The position numbers and the translations under genes were made by a program. A model generated the notes under the pieces. It was not told the DNA's origin and searched no databases. It worked only from the letters and a program-made list of their open reading frames with translations. From Halopseudomonas salegens (GTDB lineage Bacteria > Pseudomonadota > Gammaproteobacteria > Pseudomonadales > Pseudomonadaceae), in assembly GCF_900105655.1 (NCBI RefSeq), contig NZ_LT629787.1:1116001-1180000 (forward strand): a DNA stretch of 64,000 nucleotides, read 5' to 3'. Shown here in pieces: positions 1 to 9,000 of the stretch. Position 1 is the stretch's first letter; every line of letters starts with the position of its first letter.

Positions 1-45
1 ACCCGTCGTCAGAACCGCTGATCGGTCTGGAGTGCCTTCTGGTGT

Positions 46-157
46 GGCGGTATTACCTGACGCCTGCCCCAGACACGCTGCAAGTACATCCCTGTAAGCT
101 CGTCTGTGACCGTCCCTGGTCACAGACGGTCTGGGGCAGGCGTCAGGCAATACCGCC
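46..157. repeat. Structured intergenic repeat, copy 1
   Basis: Long inverted repeat: arms 46-73 and 130-157 are 28 nt each with a single mismatch (A55 against C148). Between them lies a core shared with two other copies in the window: CACGC, a mini-hairpin TACATCCCTGTA (85-96), GCTCG, then a perfect 10-bp hairpin (101-110 / 119-128, loop CGTCCCTG) and ACGG. It ends about 54 nt before the start codon of the VWA gene. Whether it acts as RNA structure, terminator or DNA site cannot be told from sequence alone. Confidence 0.85.
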
Positions 158-210
158 GTCATGATCGGTGTTGTTGTCTGAGCTCGATAGAATCAATGAG
201 GGGGTGCCCG

Positions 211-1389
211 ATGTTATTGGGCCTGTTCAATGAAATGCGTGCAGCCAGGGTGCCGGTCTCGGTGCGTGAGCTGCTGGATCTGATCAATGCGCTGAAACAC
301 CATGTGGTGTTCGCTGACATGGAAGAGTTCTACTACCTGTCGCGCGCCATCATGGTCAAGGACGAGCGTCACTTCGACAAGTTCGATCGCGCTTTCGGGT
401 CCTACTTCAAGGGGCTGGAAAACCTCGACGATCTGATTGAAGCCCTGATTCCGGAAGACTGGTTGCGCAAGGAATTCGAGCGCCTGCTGACGGACGAAGA
501 GAAAGCCAAGATCGACTCGCTCGGTGGGCTCGACAAGCTGATCGAAGAGTTCAAGAAACGTCTCGACGAACAGAAAGAGCGCCACGAAGGCGGTAACAAG
601 TGGATTGGTACGGGCGGTACCAGCCCCTTTGGTTCGGGTGGCTACAATCCTGAAGGTATTCGTGTCGGCGATGCCGGCAAGCGCCAGGGCAGGGCGGCCA
701 AGGTGTGGGACAAGCGCGAATACAAGAATCTGGATGATCAGGTTGAGCTGGGCACGCGCAATATCAAGGTTGCCTTGCGTCGACTACGCAAGTTTGCCCG
801 TACCGGTGCAGCCGATGAGCTGGATATTGACGGCACTATTGACCATACTGCGCGCGATGCCGGTTTGTTGAATATCCAGATGCGTCCGGAGCGGCGCAAC
901 GCGGTCAAGCTGTTACTGCTGTTTGATATTGGCGGCTCCATGGATGCGCACATCAAGGTTTGCGAGGAGCTTTTCTCGGCCTGCCGAACCGAATTCAAGC
1001 ACCTGGAGTATTTCTACTTCCACAATTGTATCTACGAGTCGGTCTGGAAGAACAATTTGCGCCGCACCAGTGAGCGAACGTCGACCATTGACCTGCTGCA
1101 CAAATATGGCCCGGACTACAAGGTCATCTTCGTGGGTGATGCGGCCATGGCACCCTACGAGATTACCCAGCCTGGCGGCAGTGTCGAGCACTGGAACGAA
1201 GAGGCTGGCCACGTCTGGATGCGCCGCTTTATGGAAAAATACAAGAAGCTCATCTGGATCAATCCCTACCCCAAGGATGCCTGGGAATACACGACGTCTA
1301 CCCGCCTGATGCGCGAGCTGATCGACGACAAGATGTATCCGCTGACGCTGGAAGGGCTGGAAGAGGGGATGCGTTACCTGAGCAAGTAG
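211..1389 (+). CDS. VWA domain-containing protein (CoxE-like)
   Basis: A 392-residue protein with a C-terminal von Willebrand factor A-like domain. The metal-ion-dependent adhesion (MIDAS) motif reads DIGGSM at residues 239-244. The middle is Gly-rich (roughly 125-170) and the N-terminal 120 residues are mostly helical and charged. Proteins of this type usually pair with a MoxR-type AAA+ ATPase that remodels or matures a partner; no ATPase lies downstream, so any partner would be upstream, outside the window. The start at 211 is preferred because GAGGGGG sits just upstream; longer readings run into the structured repeat at 46-157. No signal peptide is seen, so it is probably cytoplasmic. Function inferred from family only. 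Confidence 0.85.
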   Translation: MLLGLFNEMRAARVPVSVRELLDLINALKHHVVFADMEEFYYLSRAIMVKDERHFDKFDRAFGSYFKGLENLDDLIEALIPEDWLRKEFERLLTDEEKAKIDSLGGLDKLIEEFKKRLDEQKERHEGGNKWIGTGGTSPFGSGGYNPEGIRVGDAGKRQGRAAKVWDKREYKNLDDQVELGTRNIKVALRRLRKFARTGAADELDIDGTIDHTARDAGLLNIQMRPERRNAVKLLLLFDIGGSMDAHIKVCEELFSACRTEFKHLEYFYFHNCIYESVWKNNLRRTSERTSTIDLLHKYGPDYKVIFVGDAAMAPYEITQPGGSVEHWNEEAGHVWMRRFMEKYKKLIWINPYPKDAWEYTTSTRLMRELIDDKMYPLTLEGLEEGMRYLSK

Positions 1390-1391
1390 CC

Positions 1392-1407
1392 CCCCAGCTT
1401 GCTGGGG
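1392..1407 (+). terminator. Short GC-rich hairpin after the VWA gene
   Basis: CCCCAGC-TT-GCTGGGG begins 3 nt after the stop codon. The stem is strong but no T-run follows, so it may be a weak terminator or an mRNA 3' end stabiliser. Confidence 0.45.
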
Positions 1408-1525
1408 ACTATATGCTCAAGGCTGGAAGCTGGAATACCTTGTTTCAAACGGGTAGCCAAATAGTCAGGTGCGCCGAAGCCAGGTAAAACCAGATAGGGT
1501 TTCGGCGAACTCGGTGACAATCAGT

Positions 1526-1567
1526 CTCCAGCCTCCAGCCTCCAGCCTCCAGCCTCCAGCCTCCAGC
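1526..1567. repeat. Tandem 7-bp repeat, six perfect units
   Basis: Six consecutive copies of CTCCAGC lie directly downstream of the MaoC gene (which ends at 1573 on the minus strand). Two related units in opposite orientation, GCTGGAA twice, lie at 1422-1435, so the 90 bp between is flanked by weakly inverted repeats. The unit number could vary between strains. Confidence 0.85.
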
Positions 1568-1572
1568 GGCTT

Positions 1573-2043
1573 TTACTCCAACCTGACTGCCGGCAGTTGT
1601 GGACGCGGCACGCTGACTTTTTCTGTGGGTGCCATCACCGTTGCCACGCCATCCACCACCTTCTTGCCATCCTGATTGAACACGCGGGTTGCGATTCTGA
1701 CCCGGTTCTTCGGCAGTTTTTCCAGTACTTCCAGTTCCACGGTAATCTCGTCTCCCAGCTTTACGGGGCGCATAAAGCTGAGCTCCTGGCCTATGTAAAT
1801 GCTCCCGGGACCGGGTAATTCGCAGGCGATTGCTGCGGAGATCAGTGCGCCGGAAAACATACCGTGGGCGATGCGGCCTTTGAACGGGGTGGCTGCGGCG
1901 AAATCTTCGTCGAGGTGAACGGGGTTGACGTCGCCGGAAACTTCAGCAAAAAGGATCAGGTCAAGCTCGGTGACCCGGTGAGTTACGCGGGCCTGGCTGC
2001 CCTCGGTCAGTTCTGCATAAGGGGTATTGACGAGTTGGCTCAC
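1573..2043 (-). CDS. phaJ: MaoC-family (R)-specific enoyl-CoA hydratase
   Basis: A 156-residue single hotdog-domain protein. The hydratase motif is visible as SGDVNPVHLD, giving the catalytic pair Asp38 and His43, followed by the conserved GRIAHGM segment at about 56-62. Members hydrate trans-2-enoyl-CoA to (R)-3-hydroxyacyl-CoA, linking beta-oxidation to polyhydroxyalkanoate or other 3-hydroxyacyl pools. It starts with GTG (2043), supported by a GGGAG ribosome binding site a few bases upstream. It is divergent from the first fadD gene, as for the MaoC gene beside fadD2-fadD1 in P. aeruginosa (recalled, not checked). No PHA synthase is in the window, so the phaJ symbol reflects family, not a proven role in PHA synthesis. 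Confidence 0.85.
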   Translation of the reverse strand: MSQLVNTPYAELTEGSQARVTHRVTELDLILFAEVSGDVNPVHLDEDFAAATPFKGRIAHGMFSGALISAAIACELPGPGSIYIGQELSFMRPVKLGDEITVELEVLEKLPKNRVRIATRVFNQDGKKVVDGVATVMAPTEKVSVPRPQLPAVRLE

Positions 2044-2111
2044 AAGCGACTCCCTGGTTATGGATGAGCGAATTCTAGTGGTTACCGAGGTGGCTTCCCG
2101 GCTTGACGATC

Positions 2112-2148
2112 GTGATCATGATCACCCAGACTTATTGATTGGATCAAT
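2112..2148. promoter_or_regulatory. Two dyads in the phaJ-fadD divergent promoter region
   Basis: A perfect 14-bp palindrome GTGATCATGATCAC (2112-2125) is followed 8 bp later by ATTGAT-TGG-ATCAAT (2134-2148), both within the 258-bp divergent gap. They look like operators for a dimeric repressor or activator of fatty-acid genes. The second resembles an Anr box but has a 3-bp centre rather than 4. Confidence 0.5.
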
Positions 2149-2301
2149 GAAACAGAACAAGGTTTTGTATTTGCAGGTATTCCTGTTAATTTTATCTCCC
2201 GAATTCTATACGACAACAACACAATGCCGATGAATTGGCCAAAATAGAGCCGATCTGACAACAAGCACTCGCATTTATCACGGGGAAAGAGGATAAGAAT
2301 A

Positions 2302-3987
2302 ATGGAAGCAGCATTCTGGAATGACAAGCGGCCGCCGGGCGTGCCCAATGAGGTCGATTTCAATCAGTACAGAAACATTCCTGACGTTTTTGAATCGGCA
2401 GCCAGCAAATTTGCTGATCGTCCTGCCTTCAGCAATCTCGGCGTTACTATCACCTACGGTGAGCTGGATCGCTATTCAGCTGCCTTTGCTCACTATCTGC
2501 AAACCAGAACCGACCTGCAGCCGGGTGACCGCATTGCAGTACAGATGCCCAACGTAATCCAGTTTCCGATTGCCGTGTTCGGTGCCTTGCGTGCCGGCCT
2601 GATTGTGGTCAATACCAATCCGCTGTATACCGCCCGGGAAATGCGTCATCAGTTTACCGATGCCGGTGCCAAGGCGCTGGTCTACATGAATGTGTTTGGT
2701 CACCTGGTTGAAGACGTATTACCCGATACCGAGATCAAGCATTTGATCGAAGTGCGCATGGGCGACATGCAAAGTCCGCTCAAGGGATGGCTGATCAATA
2801 CCCTGGTGAAGAAAGTCAAAAAGATGGTGCCGGATTTCAATCTGCCACAAGCTGTCAGCTTCAAGGACGCGCTGAAGCAGAGTGATGGCAAGAAGCCGAC
2901 TGCCGTGGAAAAGAATCTGGATGATATCGCCGTGCTGCAATACACCGGCGGTACTACGGGTGTTGCCAAAGGCGCCATGCTGACCCATGGCAACCTGGTT
3001 GCCAACATGCTGCAGGTTTACGCCAACATGCAGCAGGTTGACAAGGACGGCAAGAAGATCATGAGTGAAGAGGGCGAGGTGGTCATTGCGCCGTTGCCGC
3101 TGTATCACATCTATGCTTTCACCGTTAACTGCATGTGCATGATGATTGCGGGTAACCATAATGTGTTGATTACCAATCCGCGCGATATTCCAGCCTTCAT
3201 CAAAGAGTTGAAGAAGTGGCAGTTTTCTTCGATTGTTGGTCTCAACACCCTGTTTGTTGCCTTGATGGATCACCCCGAGTTTGATCAGATCGATTTCTCG
3301 AAACTGAAAAGCACCAATTCCGGTGGCACTGCTCTGGTCAAGGCTACTGCCGAGCGCTGGAAAGCGCGCACCGATTGCACCGTCGGCGAAGGCTATGGTC
3401 TGACCGAGTGCTCGCCGGTGGTTTCCGCCAGCCCGGGCGATGGCCTGGCGCGCTTGGGCAGCGTCGGTCTGGCCGTGCCGGGCACGGCACTCAAGGTGAT
3501 CGATGAAGACGGCAATGAACTGCCGATCGGAGAACGCGGCGAGCTGTGTGTCAAAGGTCCGCAGGTCATGAAAGGCTACTGGAACCGTCCGGAAGCGACA
3601 GCTGAAAGCATTACCGACGATGGCTGGTTCAAGACCGGTGATGTTGCCATTATCGATGAGGACGGCTTCGTCAGCATTGTTGACCGCATCAAGGATCTGA
3701 TCATTGTTTCCGGCTTCAACGTCTACCCGAATGAAATCGAAGACGTGGTGTCTGCCCACCCGAAAGTAGCCAATGCTGCTGCCATCGGCGTGCCCGATGA
3801 GAAATCCGGTGAAGCCGTCAAACTGTTTGTCATTCCTTCCGACAAGAGCCTGACGGTCGAAGAACTGAAGGAATACTGCCGCGAGAACTTCACCGGCTAC
3901 AAAGTGCCAAGGAAAATCGAGTTGCGCGATGAGTTGCCGATGACCCCGGTCGGCAAGATTTTGCGTCGTGAGTTGCGTGACAGCTAA
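2302..3987 (+). CDS. fadD: Long-chain fatty acid--CoA ligase (FadD paralogue 1 of 2)
   Basis: A 561-residue acyl-CoA synthetase of the ANL adenylating family, matching FadD length. It makes acyl-AMP from fatty acid and ATP, then acyl-CoA, feeding beta-oxidation. The phosphate-binding loop YTGGTTGVAKGAML begins at residue 214, the GYGLTE acyl-adenylate motif is at about 364, and the hinge/FadD signature reads DRIKDLIIVSGFNVYPNE near 458; the neighbouring paralogue has the more usual DRKKD at the same place. C-terminal Lys of the GKILRREL motif is present. The ATG at 2302 follows an AGAGGA ribosome binding site. It is the first of a tandem pair; a 247-bp gap to the second copy argues for separate promoters. 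Confidence 0.95.
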   Translation: MEAAFWNDKRPPGVPNEVDFNQYRNIPDVFESAASKFADRPAFSNLGVTITYGELDRYSAAFAHYLQTRTDLQPGDRIAVQMPNVIQFPIAVFGALRAGLIVVNTNPLYTAREMRHQFTDAGAKALVYMNVFGHLVEDVLPDTEIKHLIEVRMGDMQSPLKGWLINTLVKKVKKMVPDFNLPQAVSFKDALKQSDGKKPTAVEKNLDDIAVLQYTGGTTGVAKGAMLTHGNLVANMLQVYANMQQVDKDGKKIMSEEGEVVIAPLPLYHIYAFTVNCMCMMIAGNHNVLITNPRDIPAFIKELKKWQFSSIVGLNTLFVALMDHPEFDQIDFSKLKSTNSGGTALVKATAERWKARTDCTVGEGYGLTECSPVVSASPGDGLARLGSVGLAVPGTALKVIDEDGNELPIGERGELCVKGPQVMKGYWNRPEATAESITDDGWFKTGDVAIIDEDGFVSIVDRIKDLIIVSGFNVYPNEIEDVVSAHPKVANAAAIGVPDEKSGEAVKLFVIPSDKSLTVEELKEYCRENFTGYKVPRKIELRDELPMTPVGKILRRELRDS

Positions 3988-4234
3988 ACGCTGACCCTCC
4001 ATACTGTGCTTGCCTGCCACCCTTTTGGGTGGTGGGTGGGCGCGATTCCCGGATTTTTTGCTGCTGACCTCAGGCTGGTCGGTGCATATAAAAGCTGATA
4101 ATCTTCGCTCGCTTTGTGACTATTAATAATAATTCGTTCGCATTTTTGCGTGGCGAACTGGTTTACTACAACTTCAAGAAATTGAGCCGATCCTGAATCT
4201 CCTTCAGGCCGGCAGTATTCAGGAGCGGGCAGCA
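3988..4234 (+). promoter_or_regulatory. Intergenic region between the two fadD genes
   Basis: This gap holds a short hairpin near 4018-4032 (CCACCC / GGGTGG), an inverted repeat GTTCGC / GCGAAC around 4136-4158, and a CCTGAA-TCTCC-TTCAGG hairpin about 30-45 nt before the second start codon. The last could influence translation initiation. The AT-rich stretch near 4085-4135 is a plausible promoter, but I cannot fix a -35/-10 pair. Confidence 0.3.
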
Positions 4235-5917
4235 ATGAATGACAACTTCTGGGCTGACAAATACCCAGCCAGCATCCCAACTGAAATTGATCCTGACCAA
4301 TACCCCAATATTCTCGCCGTACTCAAGGATTCCTGCGAAAAGTTCGCGGACAAGCCGGCTTTTTCCAACCTGGGCAAGACCATCACCTACGGCGAGATGT
4401 ATGAATTGTCCGGTCATTTTGCCGGCTATCTGCAAAATCACGCCGGTCTGGAGCCAGGTGATCGTATCGCGATCCAGATGCCCAATGTCTTGCAATACCC
4501 GATTGCTGTGTTTGGTGCCATGCGTGCGGGCTTTGTAGTGGTTAACACCAACCCGTTGTATACCGCCACAGAGATGGAACATCAGTTCAATGACTCTGGT
4601 GCCAAGGCACTGATCTGTCTGGCCAATATGGCCCATCTGGCTGAAAAGGTGGTTCCAAAAACCAAAGTGCAGCAGGTTATTGTTACCGAAGTCGGTGACA
4701 TGCTGCCGCCACTCAAGCGCCTGTTGGTCAATACCGTGGTCAAACACGTGAAGAAAATGGTGCCCGAGTATCATCTGAAAAAAGCCATTCGCTTCAACGA
4801 TGCGCTTAAACGTGGCAAGCAATGCAGTTTCCGTGAAGCGCATCCACACGCTGATGACATCGCTGTTCTGCAATACACTGGCGGTACCACCGGGGTGGCC
4901 AAGGGCGCCATGCTGACTCATCGCAACCTGGTCGCCAACATGCTGCAGGCCAAGGCGATGATGGGCAACACCATCAAGGACGGCGAAGAGGTATTGATCT
5001 GTCCCTTGCCGCTTTATCACATCTACGCCTTCACTTTTCATTGCATGGCGATGATGATCAGCGGCGGCCACAATGTTCTGATCACCAATCCGCGGGATAT
5101 TCCGGCCTTCGTCAAGGAGCTGAGCAAGGTTCAGTTCACCGGTTTTGTCGGCCTTAATACACTGTTTGTTGCTTTGTGCAATGACGAAGCCTTCCGTCAA
5201 CTGGACTTCAGCAAGTTCAAGGTCACCCTGTCTGGAGGCATGGCACTGCAGCGGGCCACCGCCGAGCGCTGGGAAGAAGTCACCGGTTGCAAGATTTGCG
5301 AAGGCTACGGCATGACCGAAACCAGCCCGCTGGCCACGGTCAATCCGATCGACAATATTCAGCTCGGCACCATTGGCATTCCGGTTCCTTCGACCCTGTG
5401 CAAGGTGATCGATGATGACGGCAATGAAATGCCGATGGGTGAGCGCGGAGAGTTGTGTGTCAAAGGCCCGCAGATCATGAAGGGCTATTGGCAGCGCAAG
5501 GAAGCTACCGATGAAATGCTCGACAAAGAGGGTTGGTTGAAAACGGGTGATATCGCCATTATCCAGCCCGACGGCTATTTGCGCATTGTCGATCGCAAGA
5601 AGGACATGATCCTGGTCTCCGGCTTCAATGTGTTCCCGAACGAACTGGAAGATGTAATGGCCAAGATTCCGGGTGTCGTGCAATGTGCTGCAGTCGGTGT
5701 GCCGGATGAAAAATCCGGTGAAGCGATCAAGGTGTTCCTGGTCAAAACCGCTGACTCCGATCTGGATGAAGCCAAGATCAAGGCGCATATGCGTGAACAC
5801 CTGACCGCTTACAAGGTACCCAAGTTTGTCGAGTTCCGCAGTGAGTTGCCAACCACCAACGTTGGCAAGATCCTGCGTCGTGAGCTGCGTGACGAAGAGT
5901 GGAAAAAGGCCAGCTAA
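4235..5917 (+). CDS. fadD: Long-chain fatty acid--CoA ligase (FadD paralogue 2 of 2)
   Basis: A 560-residue acyl-CoA synthetase, collinear with its upstream neighbour. The ATP loop YTGGTTGVAKGAML again begins at residue 214, GYGMTE is present, and the signature is the canonical DRKKDMILVSGFNVFPNE. It ends with GKILRRELRDEEW. ATG at 4235 is preceded by AGGAG with a 9-10 nt spacer. The tandem FadD arrangement is known in pseudomonads, where the two enzymes differ in chain-length preference; which is which cannot be decided here. A strong terminator follows at 5948-5977. Confidence 0.95.
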   Translation: MNDNFWADKYPASIPTEIDPDQYPNILAVLKDSCEKFADKPAFSNLGKTITYGEMYELSGHFAGYLQNHAGLEPGDRIAIQMPNVLQYPIAVFGAMRAGFVVVNTNPLYTATEMEHQFNDSGAKALICLANMAHLAEKVVPKTKVQQVIVTEVGDMLPPLKRLLVNTVVKHVKKMVPEYHLKKAIRFNDALKRGKQCSFREAHPHADDIAVLQYTGGTTGVAKGAMLTHRNLVANMLQAKAMMGNTIKDGEEVLICPLPLYHIYAFTFHCMAMMISGGHNVLITNPRDIPAFVKELSKVQFTGFVGLNTLFVALCNDEAFRQLDFSKFKVTLSGGMALQRATAERWEEVTGCKICEGYGMTETSPLATVNPIDNIQLGTIGIPVPSTLCKVIDDDGNEMPMGERGELCVKGPQIMKGYWQRKEATDEMLDKEGWLKTGDIAIIQPDGYLRIVDRKKDMILVSGFNVFPNELEDVMAKIPGVVQCAAVGVPDEKSGEAIKVFLVKTADSDLDEAKIKAHMREHLTAYKVPKFVEFRSELPTTNVGKILRRELRDEEWKKAS

Positions 5918-5947
5918 CACCGCCTGTGCCTAATCTGCGACAATAGA

Positions 5948-5977
5948 CCCCGCCCGGTTATCCGGGCGGGGTTTTTT
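5948..5977 (+). terminator. Rho-independent terminator after fadD
   Basis: A perfect 10-bp stem CCCCGCCCGG / CCGGGCGGGG with a TTAT loop is followed by six T residues, 31 nt after the fadD stop. It separates the ligases from hrpA. Confidence 0.95.
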
Positions 5978-6013
5978 CATTTGGCCCGATTGGGGCCTAC
6001 AGATAGCGAATTC

Positions 6014-9000
6014 ATGAGCGACCAGCAGCAACTCGTCAATAATCTTGAACTGGCCATGAGTGCCGACCGTCATCCGCTGCGGCGGCAACTGCATGCACTG
6101 GGTAAACACCCGGACCCTGCGCGCAAGGAAAAGTGGCTGGCGCGTTTTCAGGCTTCCTGCGCCCTGGCCAGCCAGCGCGCAGCCAGTGTTCCGGCGATCC
6201 GTTATGACGACCAGTTGCCGATCGCCGCCAGGCGCGAACAGATCATGGATGCGATTCGCGAGCATCAGGTCATCGTGATTGCCGGCGAAACGGGGTCAGG
6301 CAAGACGACCCAATTGCCAAAAATCTGCCTGGAGTTGGGCCGTGGGGTGCATGGCCTGATCGGTCACACCCAGCCACGCCGGCTGGCGGCAAGAAGCGTC
6401 GCCAGCCGGGTTGCCGAGGAAATCGGCACGCCCCTGGGCGAGCTGGTGGGCTATCAGGTGCGCTTCAGCCATCAAAGCAACGAGCGCACCCTGGTCAAGC
6501 TGATGACCGACGGTATTCTGCTTGCGGAAACCCAGCATGACCGCTTTCTCAATCGTTATGACACCCTGATTATCGATGAGGCCCATGAGCGCAGCCTGAA
6601 TATCGATTTTCTGCTTGGCTTCCTGAAGACCATTCTGCCCAAGCGACCCGACCTCAAAGTCATTATTACCTCGGCAACCATCGACCTGGAGCGCTTTTCG
6701 GCGCATTTCGATAATGCCCCCATCATCGAAGTGTCCGGGCGCACCTATCCGGTGGATGTCTGGTATCGCCCGCTACAGGCGGAGATGGACGAAGAGGGCA
6801 ATGCCCTGGAGGAAGACCTGAGCATTGATCAGGGCATTGTCGCGGCGATTCGCGAGCTGGAAGCTTACGAACGTGCCAACCACAAGCCGCCTGGCGATGC
6901 CCTGGTGTTTTTGCCTGGTGAGCGAGAAATTCGAGATACCGCCGATTACCTGCGCAAGGCCAACCTGCGGCATACCGAAATCCTGCCGCTGTATGCGCGC
7001 CTGTCATCGGCCGAGCAGCAGAAGATATTCTCGTCCCACGCCGGCCGACGCGTGGTACTGGCGACCAACGTGGCGGAAACCTCGCTGACGGTTCCCGGCA
7101 TTGCCTATGTGATTGATCCCGGCGAGGCGCGCATCAGCCGGTACAGCCCGCGTTCCAAGGTGCAGCGATTGCCGGTCGAGCCGGTGTCTCAGGCCAGCGC
7201 CAATCAGCGCAAGGGGCGTTGTGGTCGGGTTGCAGACGGCCTTTGTGTGCGTCTGTACAGCGAAGAGGATTTCGAGCGTCGGCCGGCGTTTACCGATCCG
7301 GAGATTCTGCGCACCAACCTCGCGGCGGTGATTCTGCAGATGCTGCATTTGCGTCTGGGCCGTATTGAAGATTTTCCCTTTATCGAACCGCCAGATGGCC
7401 GCGCGATCAGCGATGGCTTCAATCTGTTGCAGGAGCTGGGAGCGGTCAGCAAGGATGGCGAGATTACTGCAACAGGTCGGCAACTGGCTCGCTTGCCGAC
7501 CGACCCTCGCATTGGACGCATGCTGATTGCGGCGGCCGAGCTGAACAGCCTGGAAGAATTGCTGGTGATTGCCAGCGCGCTGTCAGTTCAGGACCCAAGG
7601 GAGCGTCCCCTGGAGCGCCAGCAAGCCGCCGATCAGGCGCATGCACAGTGGAAGGACGAGGCGTCCGACTTTGTCGCTTTTCTCAATCTGTGGCGTGGTT
7701 TTGAAGCCCAGCGCCAGGACTTGAGCCAGAATCAGCTGCGCAGCTGGTGCCGGCGCAACTTCATCAATTATTTGCGTATGCGAGAGTGGCGCGAGACGCA
7801 TCGCCAGCTGCTGCTGACCTGTCGTGATCTGGGTCTGGAGCGCAATCGCGAGCCTGCCAGTGATGAGGCTGTGCACAAGGCCTTGCTCGCAGGCCTGCTC
7901 AGTCATCTCGGCAACAAGACTGAAGATGGCGACTACATGGGTGCTCGCCAGCGGCGTTTTCTTCTGCACCCGTCTTCAGCCCTGGCAAAGAAAAAGCCGG
8001 CGTGGATCATGGTTGCCGAATTGACTGAAACACGACGTTTGTATGGTCGTCTGGCGGCGAAAATCGATCCGCTTTGGGTCGAACCTTTGGCAAGCCATTT
8101 GAGCAAGACCAGTCACAGTGAACCCCATTGGGAAAAGAAACGTGGGCAGGTGGTAGCCTTTGAGCAGGTCAGTCTGTTCGGGTTGATCATTGTGCCCCGG
8201 CGCAAGGTGCACTTTGGTCCGATTGACCCGACCGCTGCGCGGGACATTTTTATTCGCCGGGCTCTGGTTGAGGGTGAGTGGCATGGCAAGTCAGCTTTCA
8301 ATCGTGCCAACCAGGCATTGCTGGCAGAGCTCAACGAGCTGGAAGCCAAGGCGCGCAAGCGTGACATTCTGGTGGATGATGAAGCCCTGTTTACCTACTT
8401 CAATGCCCGCATACCCGACACTATTTATCAGTTGGCCAGTTTTGAGCGCTGGTTGAAAAAAACCAGCCAGCAAGAACCTGGATTGCTGCACATGACGCGG
8501 GATGAGCTGCTGCAGCGAGAAGCCAGCGAAGTCAGTGGAGAGCAGTACCCGGATTCCTGGCGCTGGCAACAGGTTGCCTTGCCGTTGAGCTACCATTTCG
8601 AGCCCAACCATCCCGCTGATGGCGTGACCCTGCGTGTGCCAGCGGCACTATTGCGGCAGTTGCCGGAGCAGCGGCTGGACTGGCTGGTACCGGGTTTGCT
8701 GTTCGACAAATGCGTGGCCATGGTAAGGGCCTTGCCCAAAACACTGCGCAAGAATTTTGTTCCGGTTCCGGATTTTGTGGCTGCCGCCCTGGAGCGCATG
8801 CCTTTTGGCGAAGGCCCGCTCGGGCCAACCCTGGGACGCGAGCTGACGCGGATGACCGGTGCACGGATTGACGATGATGCCTGGCAAGAGCTGGCATTGG
8901 AGGCACACTTGCTGATGCGGCTGGAAGTGCTCGATGGCAAGGGCCAGGTGATTGCCAGCGGACGAGATTACACCGCGCTTTGTCAGCAGCTGGAGGGCCA

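Noticed and set aside
2134-2148. Anr/FNR box upstream of fadD
   Set aside because: The half-sites are right but the spacer is 3 bp rather than 4, which is not tolerated by FNR-type proteins; kept only as a dyad.
2148-2167. PsrA-type site (GAAAC ... GTTTT) before fadD
   Set aside because: The half-sites are separated by 8 bp, too far for the known 2-4 bp spacing, and one half-site is imperfect.
2719-4020. 433-codon minus-strand frame opposite the first fadD
   Set aside because: Shadow of a real gene in the same way; no ribosome binding site or domain.
4166-5920. 584-codon open frame on the minus strand
   Set aside because: It lies fully antisense to fadD, whose motifs are complete. The antisense product has no recognisable domain; it is a by-product of codon bias.
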